Shown here: piece after piece, positions 1 to 11,089 of the stretch
Position numbering within the stretch: position 1 is the stretch's first letter
How the letters are laid out: every line of letters begins with the position of its first letter
From: Punica granatum
Lineage: Eukaryota; Streptophyta; Magnoliopsida; Myrtales; Lythraceae
DNA length: 64,000 nt
Assembly (NCBI RefSeq): GCF_007655135.1
Contig: NC_045131.1
Location: forward strand, 21,126,001-21,190,000
Direction: 5' to 3'
Program-made: the position numbers and the translations under genes
Notes under the pieces: model-generated
Seen by the model: the letters and a program-made list of their open reading frames with translations, nothing else
Database searches by the model: none
Told to the model about the DNA's origin: nothing

Positions 1-239
1 TTCCGCAATGCACTTTCATTGGCGTGCACCTTCTCAGGATCGCAGTGCGCCTTTATTTCCGCAATGCACTTTAATTGGCGTGCACCTTCTCAGGATCGCA
101 GTGCACATTTATTTCCGCAATGCACTTTAATTGGCGTGCACCTTCTCAGGATCGCAGTGCACATTTATTTCCGCAATGCACTTTAATTGGCGTGCACCTT
201 CTCAGGATCGCAATGCACATTTATTTCCGCAATGCACTT
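1..239 (+). repeat. 56-bp tandem repeat, 3' UTR of element D (left part)
   Basis: Four full units of 56 bp start at 1, 57, 113 and 169, and a broken fifth starts at 225. Each contains TTCCGCAATGCACTTT and GCGTGCACCTTCTCAGG. The array stops at 239, where the minus-strand solo LTR begins, and resumes at 27978. Tandem arrays before the polypurine tract are known for Tat/Ogre 3' UTRs. The short reading frames here only read through the repeat. Confidence 0.9.
235..239. other. Target site duplication of solo LTR E, left copy (CACTT)
   Basis: CACTT directly precedes the LTR terminus TGTGCGCACC and is repeated at 27978-27982 just after the other LTR terminus, ending GCTGACA. A 5-bp duplication is normal for Ty3/gypsy integration. 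Both copies lie in the same phase of the 56-bp repeat, so the host sequence is restored when the insertion is removed. Confidence 0.9.
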
Positions 240-350
240 TGTGCGCACCCGAATTTAATCTCGTCGGGGCACGCATGCGCGCTTTTGGATCGCGCGGCTT
301 GGGAATGTCCACCTTCCCGTGGGGACGCGTGACGGACACGCGTGAGAGAA

Positions 351-360
351 GGAGTCGCCA
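351..360 (-). promoter_or_regulatory. PBS-like 10-mer inside LTR E
   Basis: The minus strand reads TGGCGACTCC, the first ten bases of the primer-binding site found next to the LTRs of F, A and C. It lies about 110 bp inside the LTR end and follows a small hairpin around CGACC/GGTCG. The same arrangement occurs in the other LTRs of the window. Confidence 0.6.
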
Positions 361-1004
361 CTTATCATTTTATGACCCGAAGGTCGAGGGTGGATAAGTT
401 ACCCGGGTCTAGGGGTATGGAACACCTAGTTTGTTGTTAAGGCATTGATCTGTGTGGAACCGGAAAATCCGTGTTCGGGGGTTCATGTTACGTGCGGGCC
501 TGTATCCCGCACGCCCTTTCGGTACTATGGTTTGCTAGGCTTGCATGTTTTATGATTTACCACATGAATTAAGCTGCACTCGGCTCGCACGTTTTGACAC
601 CGAAAATTCGGTGAATTAAATGATGTCGGTTGAGAAGCTGAGAGAGAAGTAAACCTGTATGTCGGGGAGTTGGTTCACAATCTTGCGTTACAGTTCATCG
701 AACCATGGACGTTGAATCCCTGCGTGAACCAAAACCGGGAGATCTTGGATTTACTTGTGACTGGGCAAGCATGAGACCGATTCGATTAATTCGACTCTCA
801 GACCGTTCGCTCACCGACTGGAATTCTTACAGAACAAATGTACAAAATAAAAGTCCTTACAATGCTCTCGAAAACAATAAATACAAATTACAAAAAGGGT
901 CGAATTCCAGTCGTTTTGCGTTCGGTTATTATTCCACTCTAACTCGCCGTGAGTTTAGGGAAAAAAACCGAAGAACTGAATTTCAATGGACGCTCTCACT
1001 GAAT

Positions 1005-1075
1005 AGGGCGTTGGACCCTGTGAGTGTTGATTAGGGCGTTGAACCCTGTGCTCGATGATTAGGGCGTTGAACCCT
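1005..1075 (-). repeat. Three phased AGGGCGTTGRACCCT hairpin motifs in LTR E
   Basis: The 15-mer AGGGCGTTGRACCCT occurs at 1005-1019, 1033-1047 and 1061-1075, exactly 28 bp apart. Its ends AGGG and CCCT can pair. Matching triplets occur in the LTRs of D, C and B. Confidence 0.7.
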
Positions 1076-3712
1076 AATATTATTCGGCCTAGGGATCAGG
1101 CTCGACCTGCATGGCAAACAGGTTCGGAAAGATAACACGCAACATGTAAATAACAGACAAGGTGTTTGTTATTATCGAGTGTACGTGTTTTAACAAGTTG
1201 TTAATCCGGGGTATTTTGGCATGCAAATCCTACCCTAGACAAACAAGCACGTGCCAATGTTTTAGCATTCGGCTTTGTTTTGAGAACTTGACAAAGAGAG
1301 TCAAATCTTATGTGTGTGGATTGCTTTTACAGTTGTTCTGTATTGTGACACTGAATTTCCACTTAATTAGCCAAACTCATGTTTCGACTCTAGATTTGGA
1401 ATCTAGAATTCCTCCTAACCATTATCTAGTGTTTGGTTAAGTCGAGTGAAAGGTTAATCAGCATTTTGCATGTTTTCTGACAGAGATAACCGTTCTAGTT
1501 ACCCGAGTCTATGTTAGGATGACAGAAACTCATCAGTTAGATAAGAAAGGGCTATGCAGATGAACCTGCACCTGAACAGGTAGCCCGTTCTTGTCCCATA
1601 CTGTAGTGTTTCTGTCATGCTAACCCTAAGAGTGTCGCTGAATTGTGAAAAGACGATTTTGCCCTTTATTTGAAAATTGTTTTCAGAAAAGGGGAAACAT
1701 CGCAGTGCAGGCCACCTCGGCCTGTAGCCGGTGTCGACCAATTCCCTGGGTCGTCCAGGGTTGTGCAAGAACCCCGAAAAAGCCAAAGAACCGGTCGATC
1801 TGCCCGGAAGTGATCTAGAAAGATCTTCTGTATCCTGACCTGAGCTACCTGGAATCAGGTAAACATTCAAGTTGAGACACAGAAACCCTTTTCAGACATC
1901 CATGCTACATCGGACCGCGCGTTTCGGGTTTTGAAATTGATAAGTTTGAAAAGGGCACCAACGTCATTTGACAACTCATCGACGCGAGTTATCAGTTAAT
2001 GGCCAATTCGTGTAAACCTTATCAGTGTGAAGTGGGTTTAATCATGTGAGCGTCCCGATTAACCCGTTTGTGGAATTAATGCTTAAGGGTTGTGCCGAAT
2101 GCATTAATTGTAAAAACGATTCGTGACTCGGCGACCAAGACGGGTCAAGAAAGACCGAGGAAGATTCGGCCAACGATGGCCGAAACACCCTTTGGTCCTA
2201 ATAGGCCTGAAAGGGTCTCCGAATTGCGAATCCATGCATATTTTGGTTTGGAAAGACATTTCGTGTGAAATTCTCGACGTAATTGAACTTGCAAATTACA
2301 CGAAATCCGAGAACGGATTTAAAACGGGAAGAGGAAGCCTCATGGAACCCGAATAACTCCATGAGACTCTCGGCCTATTCTCCTTGGATAAAGCCGAGAG
2401 GTCTCATGGCTTGTATTTGGTTTCACGAGTTTTCCCCGTCTTGTTTTGAATCGTTTCTCGCATGCTCAAACATCAAACATGTTAAATAACACGATTAAAC
2501 GAAAGTCGGTATTATCATGATTTAAATAACACATTCAAACATGCAAACATGCACAAACATATTATTTAAGGAATCGATAAAACAATACCGACTTCATGGA
2601 TGTGAGAAAAACAATAAAACTCAGGAAACAATTTAAATCGGGGCAAAGGAATCCGGTCTTGACCCAAAAAGGTCAAGAAAGCTCTAGGTTACCACATGGA
2701 GAGGTTGACCCGAATGATCTCGGCTTTTCCGGGTCGGGATAGTTTCCTCGACTTCGATTTAAATATTTCCCGACATGCTAGCAAGTTAAACGATGATAAA
2801 CATGCATGGTGTAATAAGGAAATTGCATAATATTAAAGTTCGGAATTAAAATCATGCTTAAAACCCCTCAAAACTCCATAAACACAACAATAATGTAAAA
2901 GTCCTAGCTCCTCTAAGTCGGGAATGGTCATGCCTAGTCCCGAGATGCGGGATGGTACCTTCAAGAGTCGGGTTGGACCGTTGATGGGTCGGGTTTGGGC
3001 TGTTTTCCGTTGAACAGACCCGAATGGCACCAAACAGACCCGAATGGAAGGGTGGACAGACCCGACTGGCACAAGTCGGGTCGGACATCGCCACGGAGGC
3101 TCCCGATGGAATTTTGAGGCAAGGTCGGCGGCCTTGGATAGCCAAGGGACTCCTCTAGGTGACCGTGGTGGTCGTTTGTTCCCAGAGTTGTCGGGTCGAC
3201 CCGTACAGTCCTGCAAAAATCACCCAAAACAGAGCACGTCTGGAAACTGGCCCGACTGGGCAGTTTTCGGGTCGGAATTCATAACGATGGATTCCGATGG
3301 AATTTTTGAGCAAGGCCAACGTCTCCTGACTCCTAACTGACCCCTGGAGGTGGTAGAAGTGGTCGTTCGTCGAAAAGGGTCACGGATCGACCCGATCTAG
3401 AGGCCCGATTCTGAAATGTTCTAGATCTGCATGCTGGGAGCTTCAAATGCTGAAACTAACACCGGAAATGGACTCGGGAGGTCGAATACATGTGGGATAT
3501 GAAGTTTGGTCAAGTTTGGTTCGGGTTGGGTGGCGGTCGCCGGAAAACGGTTGAGTTTTCCGGCAATTATGCCTTGGTTTCGGGTTGAGGGGAGGCTGGA
3601 CGAATTGCTGAAATGTTCTGAAGTTGAGAGGGCTTGGAGAGGGTTTCCTAGAGTGAGAAAGCTAGAGAGATGATGGAAGTTGAGTTGTCATTAAGTTAAT
3701 GATGCAATGGGC

Positions 3713-3720
3713 TTATAAAG
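3713..3720 (-). promoter_or_regulatory. Probable TATA box of solo LTR E
   Basis: The minus strand reads CTTTATAAGC, in the same context (…CCTTTATAAGCCC…) as the likely TATA box in both LTRs of F. The position, about 1.4 kb into the LTR, would make a long R-U5 region. This is sequence-based inference only. Confidence 0.5.
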
Positions 3721-3955
3721 GAAGACTATATGACAAGATTAAGTAGAGTTAAGTGCAATTAAGTGGTGCTTAGGGGATCCGAATTTTTGGAGGGAAGATT
3801 AGGGTGGGGAAGTTGTCATGTTGAGTGTAGGGGAAGTTAGGGGAAAGTGGATGGGAGGTGATGGATGGGAGAAGGGAAGTGATGGGTGTAAGAAGATATT
3901 TTGAAAATGTGTGGTGGAGGCTCATTTGGCTTGTCTTTAGAGGAGAGCCATGGCT

Positions 3956-3995
3956 CGCGGCTCGGCTCGGCTCGGCTCGGCTCGGCTTGGCTAGC
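3956..3995. repeat. (GGCTC)n microsatellite in LTR E
   Basis: A run of GGCTC pentanucleotides between the flanking words GGCTCGCGG and GGCTTGGC. The homologous part of F's LTR (about 6150-6250) has a looser set of GCCGCGGCTCAA words, so this LTR position seems prone to repeat growth. Confidence 0.75.
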
Positions 3996-5142
3996 TCAAG
4001 GGTCCCACTTGATTAGGAAGAAAGCCGGAAGAAGCTCGGGGCTTGATTGATCACGCATTCGATTTCCGTGATTCGCTTGAACGACGAAGTATCGATGTAT
4101 GCGCGAATACGGTTTTAATGAGCCTTGTATTGACATTCTTCGTATGGATGAATGCTCGGGCGTCCCGGGGACTCGAAAGCCGGTTTTGCTCCGTTTGGAT
4201 GATCGGGGTGAAGTTGTCCATTTCTATCGCTTGTTCGCGCCTCTGCGTGATGTACCGCTCGTGTCGGCATGCTTTGTGCTTTGGACAGAACGGTTTACTT
4301 GTTGGCCTCGGTTGGAGATCGATATCCGGAGGCGTCCTAGGAATCCGCGAATGGGGCTTTCTCAGTGTTTCCCGAGTGTTCTGATGTGTTCGGAGACCAC
4401 TGTGATCTCCGTTTGTCAAAAACGAGTCCCGAAGGCTTGTCGGGAGGCATTCGTGACCATTGAAATGTCACTCGGGAGATCGGTATGACTTGCTTGGTCA
4501 GAACCGAAATGATTTCCTAGCCCCTGGGGGTTGTTGGGAGTGGGTGGTGCAAAGCTCGGACGTCAACATTTCCTCGAATGAGCTCTAAGCGCAAGATTCC
4601 GCTTGAAAGGGGCCCTTTTGTTGCCGGAATAGTACCCGGGAAACCCAAATGGATTGTACAATGCGATCAGGGTTCGTTTTCCCAGGCCTTGAGGTCTTCG
4701 GGATTGGTTGGCGCGGATTTCGTGCACTGACGGTTCATTAAAAGCGTCTCTGGCCACGTTTCTGTGCAAAAAGGGGTCCTTTCTCCGGGTCGGGATCCGC
4801 TCGAGAGACCAAGACTAACTCTGAAAGGCAATCTGAAACTTATTCCTTGGTCCTGGTGGTCCTTGGGGGTGTGCAGGCCTGTTTCCGGGTGCCGTTTACT
4901 TGTCCGTGGATCGGGCGTCCCGGGAGCCCCGTTAGGAAGGCGTCTGCAAATGTTCGGGTGTGCCCCGGCTTAAGCAGGAGGCTTCTGAAATGCGCTCGAA
5001 GGTGCCATTGGTCATTTTGGTACCAAGAGGGATTTTTAAAGTCCCATATTGGGTATCTTCTGACGCTCCGGTGATCCGACGATGAATAGTGCCATAATGC
5101 CGGCTCCGCTGTTTTCGGGGTTCCTCGTTTGTCTGTTCTTTT

Positions 5143-5147
5143 GACAG
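5143..5147. other. Target site duplication of element F, left copy (GACAG)
   Basis: GACAG directly precedes the 5' LTR of F and is repeated at 27816-27820 right after the 3' LTR. The 5-bp size fits gypsy integrase. It places F inside solo LTR E, about 157 bp from the start of that LTR. Confidence 0.95.
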
Positions 5148-6479
5148 TGTCAGCACCCCATTTTGGTCCACCGGCTTCCCACACGAGGATTCCCGACCGA
5201 AGCCCGGGACACTATTCATCGCCCGGCAATCAGAGGCAAATATGCGGGTACGGGGTCATGAGTAACAGGAGAAGAGCTAGGTCACTGAGAAAAGCAAAGG
5301 AAAGCTTTCGGAAGAACGAACGGACAAAGAACCCCGAAAACGGCAGAGCTGGCACTGTGGCACTATTCTTCAATGAGTCACCGAAGCACCGAAAGGTGTC
5401 CGATATGGGGGTTCAAAAATCCCCCTCAGTGCCAAAGTGACCAATGACGCGTCCGGGCGCATTTTCGGGACATCCTGCTTAAGCCGAGACACCCCGATCC
5501 CCCACGGACGCCTTTTCTGACAGAGCTCCCGGGGTTCGCTCCACTGACAAACAAACGGCCCCTCGAAACGGGTCTACAGGCGCCCAGGGACCACCAGGGC
5601 CGGGGAACAAGCTTCAGACAACCTTCCGGAGCTCGGCTCGATCTCCCGAAGTACGTTTCAGTGATCACGAACGCCTCCCGGTGAACCTTCGGGTATTCCC
5701 ACGGAAAGCAGAGACCACAATGATCTCTGAGTATCTCACGATAACCTCCAAGCACCTCAAGGCATTTAGGGTACACTGAGAAAATCCCGGTCGAAGTCCC
5801 TAGGCCTTCCCGGGCCAACGGTCCCCGACTGAGGACAACGGGCCAACGATCCCCCCATGGGGAAAAGGGCCGCCAAGAACGAATGCAAGGATGCACAGAG
5901 ATCAATCGGAGGTCGAAGGGCATTAAATTCCACTCCGAACGTCCGAACGAGGCAAAATCGATTCTTGAGGCGTCGAGTCGCCCGAACGTTCGTCCACGCG
6001 ACGTATGGCGATATTGGGTTCGTTCAAATCCTCGTAGTTCAAGCATTCCAAATCTTCAAATTAATTGGACATCGGAGGACGGATGCGCGTTCAATTAAGT
6101 TTCAAGCGTTCCCCGGCTTTTCCCTCAACCGAATGGGACCCACAGCCTAGCCAAGCCAAGCCATCAAGCCGCGGCTCAACCCCAAGCCACGGCTCAACCC
6201 TCGGCTCGAATTGACAGCCCCAAGCCGCGGCTCAAGCCCCCATGGCCGGGGGCTCCAAGCCCTCCCCTCCACAAATTCAAATTTTGGCTCTTACACCCAT
6301 CACCTTCTCTCACATCTATCAACTCCCATCACCCATCCATCACACCCATCACCCCTCTTGCTTCCCCTACACTCCACAAGACACAAACCCCTCCCTAATC
6401 TTCCCTCCAATTTCGGCAGCCACATTAGGGTCCCCCTTAATCGCAATTAAATTCCCTCAATCAAGCCATTAGTCATCCC

Positions 6480-6486
6480 TTTATAA
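6480..6486 (+). promoter_or_regulatory. Probable TATA box in 5' LTR of F
   Basis: TTTATAA in the context TCATCCCTTTATAAGCCC, followed about 50 bp later by CT-rich sequence (CTCTCTCTCAAG) typical of plant 5' leader DNA. The equivalent is at 23814-23820 in the 3' LTR, and a related box occurs in solo LTR E. It would start the genomic RNA near 6515. This is inferred, not measured. Confidence 0.55.
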
Positions 6487-9400
6487 GCCCTTGCACCATT
6501 AGTTCTAATTACTTCTTCAACTTCACTCTCTCTCAAGCCAATCTCTCTCAAGAACTCTCTCAAACCTCAGCCCATCCCCTCACTTCCGTCCACCCTTTTG
6601 CCAAGGCCGAAACCGGCCAAAACCGCCGGAAAACCACCCGGTATTCCGGTAACCACCCGACCCGACTTAACCCAAAAATTCTCAAACTTCATAGCCTACA
6701 TATTTCCTACCCCCTAAGTCCATTTCCGGACTTGGATTTTCGATTTGAGGTCCCCAAGACCCCGTTCCAGCCGAAATTGCAATCGGGTCCCAAGACCCTC
6801 ACCGCGCGCACCGAACACTAACGGCGTGCCATTTCATCCCACGACCTCGGAGAGTCGTGCCATCACATTTAAGGGGTTCCTCACAACCCTCACCCTCTCT
6901 CGTGAAGAGGTGGTCACGATCCGAGGGCCGACCAACCGTGCACGACCTCCGTTCGGCCCATTTTCGCTAACCAGTTTTCTGTGTTTTCACTGGAACTTCT
7001 CTCATCATTTCCGACTTATTCAGGGTTCGGCACGCTCGGAGCTTTCCGTGCCCACCTAGATCTGCCTCTTAGGAGTCCAACGAGCCCGACCTTGCACCGT
7101 TCCGTGGTCGGAGCGAGCGTGCCAAGCCGTTTTCCCGCGGTTGCCGCAGCCGCGCCTACCCGGGTCGCCTACTGCCCTTCGCCCTAACCGAGTCTTCCGA
7201 CTCTCAAAGACCACTTCCCCGACTCTTTTCCTCGTGCACGAGGCTAGGTAACATCCCTCTACAACTTAGAAGAGCTAGGATCTCCGATCTTTATGTATGT
7301 GAAGTGTTTATGTGCTTTAGAGAATCGGAATACATGAAAGTTGACGTTTTTCTTTCGGATCCTCATCTCCCATGCATTTCCATGCAACGTGCGTTGTTTT
7401 ACTCGTCCACATGACCGTGCCGTGTCCATATGATGTTTAACCTTGCGTGCCATGATGGGAAACGACTCGGATCCGGACGGGAGAGGCTTCCTTGGCCACG
7501 GATTGGGCCATGGGACTCACGGCCAAGTCTCTAGGGAGATCCGTGAGTCCCCTTGATCCATCCGAGGCTAGGACGGTCTCCCCCTTCCCGAAAAGGGTCG
7601 GTTCCTATGTTTGTTTTTATGTTTAATCGCACGTAACACGATGGCATGACGGGAAAAGACCCGAATCGGGGCCGGAGAAACCCTCCCGACCCGTGTGAGC
7701 CGTGGAAGCTCACGGCCTTCCTTGAAGGAATATGGCCGAGAGCTTCCTTGGGTCACACGAGTCCGGGAAGCCTTCTTCCACCCCGATTCGGGCCGATTCC
7801 CGTGTTTTCGTCCATTTCGTTATTAGTTGAATCGACCTCGTGTTGTTGTTTCCATTTAAACGTGTCGTTCGTGTGTGATTTGTATGATTTCATGTGATTA
7901 TGACCATGGCTAAACGTGATTAAATGAAGGGAACAATACGGGGTCAAGGGTGAAGAGCCTGAGGAGGGTTCGGCCATGCCAAGGAACCCACGGCCATCCT
8001 CGTTGCAATAGAGGCCGTGAGGCTCCTTGGCGTGCCCGAAGCCTTCGGGCTCTCCTTTCCTCGAGGCCGCATGATTCCCGCGCACCACCCTTAATCCCAT
8101 CGTGGAGTTGGACAAAATCGTTTGTTGATTTCGTGAATACGATGTTGAATGTCTTGTGTGTTTATTTGTGTAAATCGGCGTTATGTTAAATGTCAAACTA
8201 ATAAAACATATGTCATCCTCACGTGTATGTCGTTCGTTGAATGCAAGGGTTGTTTAGGAACGACACGAGAAACCCACCGAAACTCGAATCGGGTCAAGGA
8301 GTATTCGGCCATTCACCCTAAAAGGGGTGGCCGAGTCATCCGTGACCTCCTTGGAGTCTCGGTTGGTCTCTCCTTCGTTCCAAAACCGATCCTTGGAATT
8401 GATTGCGATTACACTTCCTTTTAATCGTTGCCTATGCGTTCATTACTTATTAGACACGTTATAATTCGGACGTCAACCGTCAAAATCGTAGTTGCAACAT
8501 GGTATAATAAATATTGAAGGATTTCAAAAATGGGAAAACGGGATGCGCACCATTCGGTTAACTAAATCACATGGACTAAATAATCGGGTTAATTGATCCT
8601 TAATTGGTAAAACGCATCGATGATTTACGGAACGGCGTGAATGCCCTTTTCCAATAAAATTCACAATTTCAAAATACCGAGATGCGTAACACGAATAGAA
8701 TTGATGTCTAGGGAATACTCACGTGCCGTGACTCGAGTCCGGGCCCAATTTGAGGCGGCTCGAGTCGGGGCACGAGAGTCCTCCTTAGACTCCTTCGTGC
8801 AACACGATCTCCAATTTGTATACGAACACCACGATTTTATCATCCAAGGGCATAATCGTCATTCCGTGATTCACCGATACCTTAGGTTTAGGGAGTTGGA
8901 AACACCTAGAACTATGAATGAAAAAGGGCAACCCGTTCGGGTACGAGTTTCATTCGTGTGGCCCATTTCGTTCTTCTTCGGTGTTTCCTTCTTCCTATTG
9001 TAGATTCAGTGGGGATCATTTTATTTCAGTTACAAAACACGAACAACCGGATCAATCATGCATTTGGCCTAATCAAACACTAGATAATAAATAGGCGGAA
9101 TGGTAGATTCCAATCTAGAGTCAAAACACGAGTTTGGCTAATTCGGTGAAACCACAGTGACACCTAACTGAATAAGAGTCATAAAACAAACACACATATG
9201 TAATTGGCTTAGAACCTTATCCTAGCCCGCCCTCTATGCTTGCCTAGGATAGATACATTGTTTGTTAATCAACCCCGGCTAATAACTGATTAAATCACGT
9301 ACATTCGGCCTAATACACAATTCGTTTGTATTCACTGACACTTATCAGTTGTTGTAAGTTGCTTCCTGTATTGTGTCAGTTTTATCAGTTTTCTTCTGTT

Positions 9401-9629
9401 TTATCTTCGCATATGATGATTTATCGCGATTCGGGCCCGAGCCCATAGGTTACGTGTTACACGGGGCCCGATGCCCCAAACTACCGAACCGAGGTCCAAC
9501 GCCTCCTAATTCACCGAGCGCGTGCAACCCGAGTGCGGAATGGGATCTAGCCGCGATTCACCGTCACACTCCGAATACGGCCTATGTGGAAGGCGGATTC
9601 GGATTGAGCGCGTGAAACGTGTTTAGATA

Positions 9630-9715
9630 TCACCCGGGAGCTCGATTGGTCTGACGGTTACAGTGGGAACTAATCGGTTCTCCTGCAAACCACCGGTTCA
9701 ATCGGACCCGACCCC
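9630..9715 (+). other. tRNA-like stretch in LTR of F
   Basis: AGCTCGATTGG at 9639 resembles a pol III A box and GGTTCAATCGG at 9695 resembles a B box, 56 bp apart. I cannot fold the region into a proper cloverleaf. The 3' LTR of F has the same sequence, and in element A the corresponding segment (near 49740) keeps the first word but not the B box. It is not a functional tRNA call. Confidence 0.25.
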
Positions 9716-10362
9716 CGGCTCCTTGAGCCCGCGTTGCCTTAATTTGTTTATCGGTTATTCAAACTACACGGTGAGCCGGAGCGGAATATTGACCCAATGC
9801 AAGCCGATCGGAATCCATTTATTTCATTCAGTTGTATTCTGTATTTATTCGAGCGTACATTGTGAGGATTTTATTTGTATATTCGTTCGTGTACTTGTAA
9901 GGATTCCGATTGGTGGGCAGGAGGTCCGAGTGTCGAGTCGATTAAGTTGGTCTATCGTCGCCAAGGGATGAGCAAGTTTGAACAATCATGGTCTCGGTTC
10001 GCGCAGGGAATCGACCATCACGGTCCGAAGAACTGTAACGCTAAGATAGCGAACCGATCCCTTGACTCACAAGCCTACTTATCCTTCGGATTCTTGGCCC
10101 AACTCGATCGATTCATCGATTTTACGGTGTCAAAACGAGCGAGCCAAGTGCGACCTTAAATCACGCGGTAAATAAACAAAACGGCAAGCCTAGCAAGCTA
10201 GAGTACCGAAAGGGCGTGCGGGATATAGGCCCGCACGTAACAGAACCCCCGAATCTGGAATTCCGGTTCCGTACGACCATTGCCTTAGCATTTAGGTGTA
10301 CCCCGTACCCCTAGACCCGGGTAACTTGCCGGCCCTCGACCTTCGGGTCGCAAAATGGCAAG

Positions 10363-10372
10363 TGGCGACTCC
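10363..10372 (+). promoter_or_regulatory. PBS-like 10-mer in U5 of F 5' LTR
   Basis: TGGCGACTCC, identical to the first ten bases of the true PBS at 10484, 121 bp upstream of it. It follows the hairpin CGACCTTCGGGTCG. The copy in the 3' LTR is at 27698-27707. Confidence 0.7.
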
Positions 10373-10483
10373 TTCTCACGTGCGTCCGTCGCGCGTCCCC
10401 GGGAAGGTGGACGCTCCCAAGCTGCGTTTGCTTAGGCGCGCGCATGCGTGCCCCGACGAGATTAAATTCGGGTGCGCACAGCT

Positions 10484-10501
10484 TGGCGACTCCGCTGGGG
10501 A
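10484..10501 (+). promoter_or_regulatory. Primer-binding site of F (tRNA-Arg type)
   Basis: TGGCGACTCCGCTGGGGA starts three bases after the LTR end. TGG at the start matches the CCA end of a tRNA, and the rest fits the acceptor and T-arm of plant tRNA-Arg as I recall it. tRNA-Arg is the known primer of Ogre elements. Comparison with a tRNA set would confirm it. Confidence 0.85.
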
Positions 10502-11089
10502 CACTTAGAGGGTTCGGGCTCGTTCCCGCTTGTTTGTTTGCTTGTCTATTTACCGCTTTCCGCATTTCCCGCTTATCTACTTTACGTATTTTATTTCCTG
10601 CACATGCATTGCACATCATACTAGATTCTTAGGGACCTTGTCCGACATCCCACGGGCACCAATATAGGAAGCTAGGTTAGTTAGAGGTTCCGAGTAAGGG
10701 AACGGATCGAGTCGGCTATGCCACCGAACCGGCCCCCAAAGATCCTCGCTCGATTTCAAGGAATTCACACCCTTGAGTCGGGAGCCCCCATCCCTAGTTA
10801 GCGGTTCTCCCAGTAGCACCGAAAACCATGCATACACAGGGACCGTCATGCTGGACCAATTTTTACCTCCATGCCGTCAACCGACCCAAAGTCGAGTCCT
10901 TGAGTCGGCCCGTAGTTTTTTTTTAGGACGGGCATTTTGTTGTTTTTATAAGAAAGAGCGATGTATACTGTAAAGAACACAACTATAGTTTATCTTTTCG
11001 CACTGCATACATTTTTTCGAAAAATCTAGGACATTACATTGATTTGATCCTAAAAATGTTAAGTCGACATCTCCCCCATCTAGGTAAGG
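10502..11089 (+). other. Non-coding leader of F between PBS and ORF1
   Basis: No gene is seen in this stretch. The first part (GAGGGTTCGGGCTCGTTCCC and onward) is clearly related to the leader after LTR 2 of element A (59290-59760) and to the reverse complement of C's leader (about 38160-38620). This shows common descent of the three elements. Confidence 0.75.

Larger units (their letters stand above)
240..5147 (-). mobile_element. Solo LTR E, Tat/Ogre-like, main part (LTR 3' portion)
   Basis: Read on the minus strand, an LTR starts at 27977 with TGTCAGCACCCCATTTTGG, runs to 27821, is interrupted by element F, continues at 5147 and ends at 240 with GGTGCGCACA. The total is about 5,065 bp. 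Flanking CACTT duplications with no internal region show a solo LTR, which normally arises by recombination between the two LTRs of one element. The sequence resembles the LTRs of B, C and D and, in its first part, F. Across the break it matches the start of F's LTR collinearly, which confirms that F split it. It contains no gene; all reading frames in it are incidental. Confidence 0.9.
5148..10480 (+). mobile_element. 5' LTR of element F (5,333 bp)
   Basis: It starts TGTCAGCACCCCATTTTGG and ends GGTGCGCACA, immediately before the PBS region. It carries a TATA-like box at 6480-6486, a PBS-like 10-mer at 10363-10372 and an AATAAA word near 10170. Differences from the 3' LTR that I could see include about 5254, 5490, 6247, 6252, 6839, 7612, 9488 and 10090. 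No protein gene is supported; the reading frames of 60-206 codons appear in both LTR copies and in antisense and have no recognisable domain. Confidence 0.95.

Noticed and set aside
240..5147. Taking E as one LTR of a full element with F as its body
   Set aside because: E and F are in opposite orientation, have different target duplications, and E's sequence continues in register on the far side of F.
5426..6046. A 206-codon minus-strand frame in LTR F, with a 225-codon counterpart at 22703-23380
   Set aside because: It is antisense to the LTR, changes length by a 1-base indel between the LTR copies, and has no domain similarity that I recognise.
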